Notes under the pieces: generated by a model
What the model saw: the letters and a program-made list of their open reading frames with translations, nothing else
Databases searched by the model: none
Told to the model about the DNA's origin: nothing
Translations under genes and position numbers: made by a program
In this document: in pieces, positions 56,139 to 64,000 of the stretch
Layout: every line of letters begins with the position of its first letter
Numbering within the stretch: position 1 is the stretch's first letter
Assembly: GCA_000827205.1 (NCBI GenBank)
Contig: KN832578.1
Coordinates: forward strand, 92,937-156,936
Source of the DNA: Plicaturopsis crispa FD-325 SS-3
Lineage: Eukaryota; Basidiomycota; Agaricomycetes; Amylocorticiales; Amylocorticiaceae
Direction of reading: 5' to 3'
DNA length: 64,000 nt

Positions 56139-57227
56139 ATGCACGTCCTATGCGTCCCCTCCGCATTCGCGGCCTTCCCCCCTGAGATAATCCTGTACAT
56201 CTTCCACCTCGCCGCGGCCTCCTCCACGCAAGCGTGCCTCTCGCTGTGCCTCGTCGCCTCCTGGACGCGCGCGCTCGCGCTCCCGCACCTCCTCCGCACA
56301 GTCACCCTCGACACCCCGCAACGCCTCCTCCTCTTCGCACACCTCATCTCCCCCTCCCCCTCCCCCTCCTCTTCCCCCTTCCCCTCCTCTTCCCCCTCCT
56401 CCACCTACACGGCACCGGTACGCCCCCCATACCCGAAATTCCGACACGCCCACCTCGTGCGCGCCATCCACATCCACCAATCCGCCTCCCCCCGGCGCCC
56501 CGCGCTCCTCGCCTCTCTCCTCACCGCATGCCCGCACCTCACGCACCTCGCCCTCCCCGCGCACCTCCTCGCCACGCTCATAGGCCACACGTCCCGCGCC
56601 ACCCACAACTGGCGCCCGCGCGATGTGAGGCTGACGGTGATCCCGGGGAGCTTGGATTTTTTTTGGATGGGGCGCGCGGTGGGGGTGGTGGAGGATGCGG
56701 GTATGGGGGAGGGGAAGGATGGGGAGGATGGGGGGAAGGGGGGGCTGTCGCCGCTGTGTAAGGCGGTGACGCATCTGTGCCTCGGCAGCACCTCCGCCAC
56801 CCCGCGCCTCCTCCGCGCCTTCCCGCGCCTCACGCACCTCGCCCTGCCCCTCCCCCCTTCCTCCTCCTCCTCCTCGCACGCCCCCTTCAAAGTGGACCCG
56901 CGCACGCCCCTAGCCCTAGCAGCAGGCGCACCGAACGTACAGTACGTCGCGATATTGCTGTCCCCCGCGCAAGCGCGCGCGCTGGGGCGGGAGGGGGTGG
57001 AGAGGTGGGTGCGGGCGTCGAGGCGGGTGGATCGGAGGGTGTATACGCTCGTGTTTCCGCCGCAGGCGATTGGGGAGGATTGGGAGAGGGTGGTAAGGGG
57101 TGGGGGAGGGGGGAGTATTTGGGAGAGGGCGGTGGGGGAGACGGAGAGGGTGGAGTTTGAGCAGGGTCTAGGGGCGGGAGAGGGGGTGGTAGAGCATGGG
57201 GAGGGGGAGGAGGGGTGGATGGTGTGA
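56139..57227 (+). CDS. F-box-like protein, pair member 1
   Basis: A single-exon ORF. The N-terminus reads FAAFPPEIILYIFHLAAAS, then CLSLCLVASWTRALALPHLL, an F-box-like helix set. The same order appears in the gene at 61144-62073 (PSELIIHIFDIAAATS, LCLVASWTCKLARRHLL). Later blocks are CPHLTHLALPAHLL and FPRLTHLALPL, leucine-rich strands. Low-complexity inserts include a Ser/Pro run and Gly-rich stretches, part of a wider purine/pyrimidine strand bias at 52-57 kb. It is probably an SCF substrate adaptor; the target is unknown. Confidence 0.7.
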   Translation: MHVLCVPSAFAAFPPEIILYIFHLAAASSTQACLSLCLVASWTRALALPHLLRTVTLDTPQRLLLFAHLISPSPSPSSSPFPSSSPSSTYTAPVRPPYPKFRHAHLVRAIHIHQSASPRRPALLASLLTACPHLTHLALPAHLLATLIGHTSRATHNWRPRDVRLTVIPGSLDFFWMGRAVGVVEDAGMGEGKDGEDGGKGGLSPLCKAVTHLCLGSTSATPRLLRAFPRLTHLALPLPPSSSSSSHAPFKVDPRTPLALAAGAPNVQYVAILLSPAQARALGREGVERWVRASRRVDRRVYTLVFPPQAIGEDWERVVRGGGGGSIWERAVGETERVEFEQGLGAGEGVVEHGEGEEGWMV

Positions 57228-57927
57228 TGGTTTGAGGATGGGGGAGGGTGGGGGATGGGCCCTGGTGGCTCTGCTCATGGACTGATGCAGTACTTACGAT
57301 ATGGGTCTTTATAATTTAAGCGGTTCTAATTATCTCTCTGTAGCTCGCTCATGGTCAATGCTAGAGATTCAACATTTGTCTCGGAGGTGCCCCGCAGATT
57401 TAGGACAGTATATGTGCCATATTAGGATTATCAATCGTCTGGTCTGGCTGCCTCTCACTATGGATTCTCCGTCGGGGCGTGCAGGGTGGTTCGGAGGCCA
57501 TGACCATGTTCATCGTTGACCCCGTTCGCTGCCTTTGCTGTTTGTGCTGGTGTGTAGGTGTGTGGATTGTCTGGGTACCGGATGCTGGCTGACCGACCGC
57601 GCAGTTCGTCTGACGCAAAGCCGCGAGCAGAAACTCACCGCCCGGCCCTTGGTATAATCCGTATATCTCTGCATCGTGCTATCACTCCACCAAAGTTTGG
57701 CTCACCATGCCCGAACAGGGTCGTTCGTCATCTCCTAACGGGGGACCACCGTGTGGCCTATCCGCCACAATAGAGGTGAGAGCTCAACGATATACCTCCG
57801 CATTTTTTGTACTCAAGCTCTGTTGTGTTCGTGAGGAGGCTCTTTTATTGTGGCGACCCCGCCACGCTCTTTCGACAGCTTAAATTCCCGTCGTTTAACA
57901 CGGTCAGTCTACTTATAGATACCCACC
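57228..57927. other. Intergenic: F-box 3' flank and kinase-like 4 promoter
   Basis: 700 bp between two plus-strand genes. It starts with a short G-rich tract and then becomes ordinary sequence. No exon, tRNA or repeat is seen. Confidence 0.45.
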
Positions 57928-60925
57928 ATGCCCAGCACACAGCGCGAATCCGAAACCGAGCAGGACACTCGGTCCGGGTCGACTTCATCTGCAAGCTCCT
58001 TCGTCCCTGTCACGCTCGACGATATACTGGCTCGGATCGACAGGGACTTGGATCGCCACGAGATCGCATCCTCGCGCTCCTCGTCGCGCGAATCCGTTCT
58101 CCTGCCCCACCGACGCCCGTGCCCACCCTTCAGTCCCACCCTGCCTCCCAAGGACATCTACGAAGACCTCGACAAGTTCTGCAACTGGAACCCCGACGCT
58201 CTCTGGCCCGAGGTGCATCGTCCAGCCAACGCCTGCCAAAAAGGGACCAGCGATCCCAGCTTCTACGCCAAGCATCTCGCACCCCATGGCCACCTCAAAC
58301 GCGTCGTGCACGTCCCGGCCCTGCACAAACGCGTCTCCCGCGTCGTCGACTCCACGCTGGGCTCACTGCGCGCGCGCGGCATAGACCTGCCCCCACCCGG
58401 CTCCGGCATGTACGTACGCGCGGAGTGGCGAAACGCGCACGTCGAAGAGGAGGCATACGCGCCCAAGCCGAACGAGCGCTACGTGTCCCAATTCTACGGC
58501 ACGGCGATCGCGCGGGACGCCCTGCCGGTGGCGTCGACGCTGAGCTTCCACCCGGCGCACTGGTCGAGCGTACTGGAGTGGTTCGAGGACGACCTGAATA
58601 CGTGCTATCCCGTCGTGGACGCTGGGATGCGCGTGCAGGATCTGCGCGACGGCCTGCGGAGGCGGGAGTGGCGTGGCAGTTGTGCGCCCGTGGCGACGGT
58701 GTGGGACCGTCTCGATGACGCGAGTTTCAGGCTTTTGCGCGAGGTGCATCGCGGGTACCCTACACTGGCGACGTGGCAGGTTATGAACGTCTCTGTGGGC
58801 GTGGAGGCTGTTCTGCCGCGGCTCATGTCCACGGTGCATAACTCCACTTTCCAGTGGAGACGGTGCATGTCCGAGCCGTGCATGGAAAGGACACATGCTT
58901 CCGTGGTGGGATACAATGCGGGGAAGGACTCGTCGGAGACCCTTGCGCTCATCTTGGACTCGCCGCTATTACCTGACGCCTCGAATTCCAACCCCGCGCC
59001 GCCAGAATCTGTCCCACCTGCGCGGAGTGCGAATACCTTTCCCTCTCAGTCCTCGACTGAAATTCTTGATGCAGCGTTCCGGAGGGGAGGCTCGTCTTTT
59101 GAAAAGTTCAAGGAGATAGACGATGCATATCAAGAATATCTCTGCGAACAAGCGGAGCGACACCGGGTGCGAGCTGAAAAAAGGGCGAGGAAGAACGAGG
59201 AATCTGGTTGTAATTATTGGGATATTTCGGATGCGCCCCCTAGCGATTCCCAGCCGGACGCCCTGGAGCTCACAGAGGATAAACTGCTCACACAGGTAGT
59301 GTGCATCTCATTTCCATATCCTGCATAACATTTCTTTTTGACGCCAAACATATTTTAAGGCATGGATTCGCAGTATACGCGACAATTCCACCTTCATTGT
59401 CCTCGCCACGGGCAACTTGGAGTTCATCTGCGTGCGCCACCGCGAGTCGCAAACGCTGTATGTCTCTGATATCCTGCACGTGCCTTACATGGAAGACCCG
59501 ATGTACGGAAAGACGTTGCTGGGAGTCTACCTCGCAGTGGTGCAGGACGCGATTCGGAGACATGAGCTTGAGTCGGCGGCGGACCGTGAGGGGAATCATC
59601 CGGGTGGTGTGCCCACGGCTGCACCTCAATCCACGGACGAGGCGGAGGAATCTGAAGGCCCCCCGAGGAAGAGAGCCCATACTACTCCTCCGAGTCCCCA
59701 GAGGAGAAGTGGATCTAAAGTTCGAAGTCCACGCAATGGTGAGATGACAGAGGATATCGTGTCTGAGCCCACAGAAGAGGTAGAGAAACCGTTATTCGCG
59801 TGTTCGCATTATTCCACAGGCTGACGCATTCTTCACCATCTTGCAGTTAGTGAGACAGGCCAGAGCAACCTCTCGTTCCGTGCTTTTGATGCATTTTCAT
59901 CACGATATCTACGACACCGTCAATCCGGCCGTCTTCCATCGCGGCGCTCGTATCAATGCGCCCAGAGACCTACTTGGTTCACCTCCCACAACGCCGATCA
60001 CAAAGTTCCCCAAAGATGATCGCCTGCTGCTCATCCTGACGTCCGAGCTCGGATCTGGAGCCGTAGGAGACGTCCACGGTGGCGTCCTCAAGATCGAATC
60101 ATCCGACGGAACATCTTCGACGCTGAAGGTTGCTGCAAAACTCTCTTTTGCACCGAGACAGCAGAAAGCACTCCTTCACGAAATTTCCATCTACGAGCAC
60201 TTATCCTCGAGGGGCGTCGAGGGTATCCCCACAATCCTAGGCCACTGGCATGACGTAGATGAGTCCGGACCGTCATGCCTCTTGATGACACATGCAGGCG
60301 TGTCGCTCAGAGATCGTAGACGCAGGATCACCCACGAACAACGGTACGAGCATTTTTGTTCGTGTGAAAAGATAAAGACGTGACTGACTGGATTGATATT
60401 TACAGTGACGGTTTTATCTCGATTCTGAAGTCAATACACGCTGCCGGTGTCTCGCACGACGATCTGCGTGCGTCGAATCTCATGATCGACGAGTCCGGGC
60501 GGCCTTTGATCATCGACTTCGAGAGGTCGTACACTGAGAGGAGTTCGGCGATTCGAAGAGGAGAGATGGCCAAGCTCTACGATATCCTTGACGTTAAAAC
60601 GGAGGAACGCGGGCCGTCAGCACGCGCTGGAGGCTCGGAAGGGGCGAGTGCAGCCAGTGGGACTGCTGATATGAAGCCATCGGTGGCAGGAGAGGCGAAA
60701 GACGAGGACGGCGGCGGAGAGGAGGCGCAGGGGGACGAAGAGACGAGGAAGCCCCAGGGACAGTCATTCAAGAAGAAGGCAAAGGTCGCCGATACTGCCA
60801 AACCGAGTGGTGATGGCGATATACCAGTCCCTGATCCTGGTCCCGCCGTTGGAGACGGAGATGTCTCTTCCCTCCGAGAGCATCGCGCTGGCAGGATGAC
60901 ACTGCGCTCTTTAAAACGGAAGTGA
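57928..60925 (+). CDS. Kinase-like protein, paralogue 4
   Basis: Four exons join in frame from the ATG at 57928. The domain order equals that of the cluster at 22-32 kb: DIYEDLDKFCNWNPDAL, DPSFYAKHLAP, LKRVVHVPALHKR, ATWQVMNVSVGVE, LEFICVRHRESQTLYVSDIL, a Gly loop LGSGAVGDVHGG, a lysine in KVAAKLSFAPRQQ, the EGIPTILGHWHD block, a catalytic loop HDDLRASNLMI and IDFERS. The Gly/Glu/Lys-rich tail ends RMTLRSLKRK. The last intron sits at the same place as in the other copies, just after the HEQR or PDQR block. Catalytic Asp residues are present. It lies 25 kb away on the opposite strand from the other three, between two related F-box genes. Confidence 0.82.
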
Positions 60926-61143
60926 GTGCTTGTAACGGAAGTACTGTAGCGCGTTGAAAATTTGGTGTCAGACCTTAGCCGAAACTGGAGCCACAGTAAT
61001 CCACTTAAATTTCTCGGGGGCTAGACCGTCAGCGTTGGTCAATACGTTTTTTGTGTATGCAAGCTCAAAGTGATGAGAGGGCACATACAGCCAAGCAACG
61101 ATCAGGGTCTACTACGTACGCTCTGGAGCAGAGAGACCTAAGA

Positions 61144-62073
61144 CTACGCGCCATTTGAGCCCTGCCGAATGGTCCTTTTCCATATGCTATTCCCTGTTCT
61201 AATTTCCTCCACCCATGCCTCCCACGAGGCACGAGGAGCATCGTCCGTGACATAGAGGCAAGGAAACCGCTCGCGCAACGAGTCAAGAGCCGCAAGATCC
61301 ACGGGCTGGTGCAACAATCCCACAGGCGCAGTGATCACAACGACCAGGGCTTGAAGTTGTGTGCAGCCGGCGCAGATCTGCTCGAGGTCTGCGCGCCACG
61401 AGCCCGTTTCCACGCGCAGGCATATCGCGAGGTGCGTGAGCCGCGGGAACACGCGGACGAGCGGCACCGCCCATCGAAGAACAGCAGCACTGCTCCTGTC
61501 GTCGGAGAGCAAGGCGCAAGACAGGTGGGTGACGCTGCTGAGTAAGGCAGGACGCTCTCGTTCGTCCTTTTCAGCAGCGGCTCGCCTACAGATCTGGTCC
61601 AGGGAAGACTGGATGTTTGGGAAAGAAATCAGCGTGAGGCGGAGGTCGCCAGTGCGCGGGTCAGATGGCCGCACGGAGCGAGGTAGGAGCGGACGGCCCC
61701 ACTTCCATAGGCTGTGAAACAGGCCCGCCGGGGTGATAGCAAGGTCGGTGAGGTTGGGCATTTGGCTAATCGTGCTGTCCCTGGACACGGCTTGTAGTAT
61801 CCAGAGGTGGTGCACCATCGCTGCACTACCAGCGCGATCTTTGGCATCGTGCAGTCCCTGCAGGAACACCCTCGCCTGGCGCGCCCGCGAGACCACAACA
61901 GTGTCAAGGAGGTGGCGGCGCGCAAGTTTGCACGTCCATGATGCGACTAAGCATAGCGTGAGTGCGGTGGGTGTCGACGTGGCGGCGGCGATGTCGAAGA
62001 TATGGATGATTAACTCGGATGGTAGTGGCGAGAACGATGCAGCCTCATCGCAGTTTGAGACCGTCGGATCCAT
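61144..62073 (-). CDS. F-box-like protein, pair member 2
   Basis: A single-exon ORF. The start is the ATG at 62073 (MDPTVSNCDE); the longer frame begins with a TTG codon. The N-terminus has PLPSELIIHIFDIAAATS and LTLCLVASWTCKLARRHLL, as in the gene at 56139-57227. Leucine-rich strands follow (MPNLTDLAITPAGLF, FPRLTHLAICL, CTQLQALVVVI). The C-terminal block WEAWVEEIRTGNSIWKR matches the SIWERAV region of the partner. It is probably an SCF adaptor; the target is unknown. Confidence 0.72.
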   Translation of the reverse strand: MDPTVSNCDEAASFSPLPSELIIHIFDIAAATSTPTALTLCLVASWTCKLARRHLLDTVVVSRARQARVFLQGLHDAKDRAGSAAMVHHLWILQAVSRDSTISQMPNLTDLAITPAGLFHSLWKWGRPLLPRSVRPSDPRTGDLRLTLISFPNIQSSLDQICRRAAAEKDERERPALLSSVTHLSCALLSDDRSSAAVLRWAVPLVRVFPRLTHLAICLRVETGSWRADLEQICAGCTQLQALVVVITAPVGLLHQPVDLAALDSLRERFPCLYVTDDAPRASWEAWVEEIRTGNSIWKRTIRQGSNGA

Positions 62074-62833
62074 CGCAAGTTGAAGCAACTTTTGTGTGTT
62101 CAGATGATCGTACGGCGCCAGGCTGCACCAATACAGTTCAGCATCCCGAGTGCCTTTAGCAACGGAAGTATATCTACCGCCTCTGGATTCTTGAGTTCAA
62201 GTGATCAAGAAGATCGGACTATTAGATGGACGAGACGGTGGTGGGACACAAACAGGCGCTGTGCTCTCGCGAATCCGAAAGTCGCGTCGACGGCGGGATG
62301 CGCCGGGCCGGCCCACTGCGTACGCGCCTACGTCTCGAGCGAACCCAGCTAATGACCACACCGGTGAGAACTCTTCTCATTTGCGTCTGTTTGTGCTGAG
62401 CATTGACTTCGTTCTTCGATTAGACGCACACGTACGCTCTTGCATCCTGCCACGACACCCTCCATCTACTAACGCAACCAGCGCACCGTCGTCGCGTACA
62501 ATCGAGCTTGAAGACATGTCGACGCCTCCAGATCAGCATTCAGTTTCCGTCTCCCGCGAGGGAGAGCTCCCGCTGAACGCGGATGGCCCGCGTCCGAATG
62601 TCGTGCCAACCGACGATCCCAGCGCTGCAGAGGTACATCCCGGAAGACGTCGCGAGTCAGCGGATTCCTGTGAGTAGCCAGGCATACGCACTCCGTCAAA
62701 TTGTCGAGGTTGTGTTTGATGTCTTGGTGGTCCAGCTGATAGCAATCTTCGCCGTTCCATCGCAAGCAGTCGATCGATCGATCCTTGGGAGGCTGATGAC
62801 CTGCCATGTAAGTGATGTGTAACTAGATTGTAG
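62074..62833. other. Region between F-box gene and DUF6535-like gene
   Basis: A plus-strand open stretch from the ATG at 62516 (MSTPPDQHSVSVS) might be a 5' exon of the DUF6535-like gene, but no convincing splice joins them. The rest should include the F-box promoter. Base composition becomes visibly AT-richer toward the right end. Confidence 0.35.
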
Positions 62834-64000
62834 ATGGATCACCGAGTATTGACATCTGCTACCCTTCTAGCTCCTCAAGGTCAAAGTGATACTGCCACTA
62901 GCAACATTTTGGACATGAGCAACGAGGAGCGGGAGACACCGATGAACCCCATTCGCGAAGATATTGAAGATGAAAGAAAAAAGCATCGTGGTGTGTCCCC
63001 CAGCTCCTGTATCATTGTTCAACACTCTCTTGACCCATCTCTTGCAGGGCATATCATGGCAGAGCATGGATATCTAGACTTTGGTGACAAGTTGACTGAC
63101 GAGTCAAAATTCTGGGACGACTATCTCCATGAGGCCATCACCCGTGATAAAGACATGCTATCTAGGTGGTCTAGCAATATGGATGCACTGCTAACTTTTG
63201 TAAGCCCTGTTTACTTCATCTCTCAGTTTCTGTTGTGATTGAGTTACATTTATCTTCAGTCTGGTCTATTCTCTGCAGTTGTCACTGCTTTTGTGATTGA
63301 ATTTTACACACAGCTCCAGCCAGATCCCCAACAGACTGCCAACACTCTTCTGGCTGATATCGCACAGTCTATCCATGACCTAGCGAACAATATCTCTATG
63401 CCAAGTGCTGTCCCTTCTACACAGCAGGATCAACCCACTGCATCTGTGACCTTTGTCAACTGTGCTTGGTTTGCAAGCTTGGCATGCACCCTTGCAGTTT
63501 CTCTCATTATCCTGCTTGTGAAGCAGTTGATAGCAGCATATAGTATGAATCTAGAAGTTGGCAGCAAAAAGGAGCAGGTGCTACGTCGTCAGTTCCGCCG
63601 TGATGCACTTACCACTTGGCATGTTCCTGGTCTTATTGATGCACTTCCTACTATTTTACATACTTCCCTTGGACTGTTTCTTGTTGGGCTGGTTGTACAG
63701 CTACAGACCATCAACACAAGTGTATTTGTGATCACTGCTGCTTTGGTTGGGTTCATACTTGCATTTTACCTGTTTACAACTGTGGCCCCCTTGATCAATT
63801 CATCTTGCCCATTCCACAGCCCAATATGTCTTAGGATTGTGATGGCAGTATACTCAAGTCTTAAAACATCTTATAGGGGCACCAGATCGAAAACATTAAT
63901 GCTAAAGAAATGGATGGATGAATTGCAGCAGCTGGCCCCTCAAGCAAACTTGGATGCTGAGGCTCAAGTCAGCCAAAATAAATCTATTTCCACAACTGAA
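62834..64000 (+). CDS. DUF6535-like transmembrane protein (partial, runs off right edge)
   Basis: The frame from about 62834 gives MSNEERETPMNP and then the recognisable DUF6535 opening FWDDYLHEAITRDKDML and WSSNMDALLTF. An intron ends near 63259, and the next exon continues with SGLFSAVVTAFVIEFYTQL to the window end without a stop that I can see. Membrane spans: SGLFSAVVTAFVIEFY, FASLACTLAVSLIILLV, LGLFLVGLVVQL and VFVITAALVGFILAFYLF. DUF6535 proteins are a multi-copy, function-unknown family of basidiomycetes. The start is uncertain because a short upstream splice near 63000-63050 is possible. The DNA is clearly AT-richer than the rest of the window. Confidence 0.78.

Overview
The window looks like nuclear DNA of a mushroom-type basidiomycete (Agaricomycetes). 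Genes lie close together on both strands and are cut by many GT-AG introns, mostly about 40-65 bp, with CTNA-type branch sites. Several basidiomycete-restricted families are present: DUF6697-like proteins, a DUF6535-like membrane protein, and expanded kinase-like and F-box families. I see no rRNA, no convincing tRNA, no CRISPR array and no recognisable transposon or reverse-transcriptase remains. All functions are read from sequence motifs; no search was run.

Layout. 0-5 kb: two DUF6697-like genes flank a reverse-strand gene resembling the spindle-checkpoint silencer p31comet/MAD2L1BP. 5-12 kb: a secreted S10 serine carboxypeptidase, the pyridoxal-phosphate synthase glutaminase PDX2, and the mRNA 3'-end processing factor RNA14, divergent from PDX2. 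12-22 kb: a conserved multi-pass membrane protein, the chromatin AAA-ATPase/bromodomain protein Yta7/ATAD2, and a DAO-family FAD oxidoreductase. 22-32 kb: three head-to-tail kinase-like paralogues on the minus strand; the middle one has lost its catalytic aspartates and the third lies between 66-bp direct repeats. 32-38 kb: a polyamine/drug-type MFS transporter whose stop codon overlaps one of those repeats, then a secreted protein made of 22 HGDS-headed repeats separated by basic motifs. 38-44 kb: the ribosome-biogenesis AAA-ATPase Rix7, an F-box gene and a fragment of a trypsin-like peptidase. 45-52 kb: a large Zn2Cys6-containing protein and an RCC1-repeat protein ending in a PHD finger. 52-56 kb: the autophagy E1 enzyme ATG7, with unusually long pyrimidine-rich introns, divergent from a 65-residue conserved-looking ORF. 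56-62 kb: two related F-box genes on either side of a fourth kinase-like paralogue. 62.8-64 kb: a visibly AT-richer DUF6535-like gene running off the right edge.

The housekeeping genes (RNA14, YTA7, RIX7, ATG7, PDX2) form a conserved backbone that does not look like a pathway cluster. The lineage-specific material is the kinase-like cluster, the F-box and DUF families, and the repeat-peptide precursor. The strongest candidate for something undescribed is that precursor at 35892-37443. It has a signal peptide followed by tandem units separated by RRR or RK, as in fungal Kex2-processed repeat proteins. The second is the kinase-like unit bounded by direct repeats at 28945-32430.
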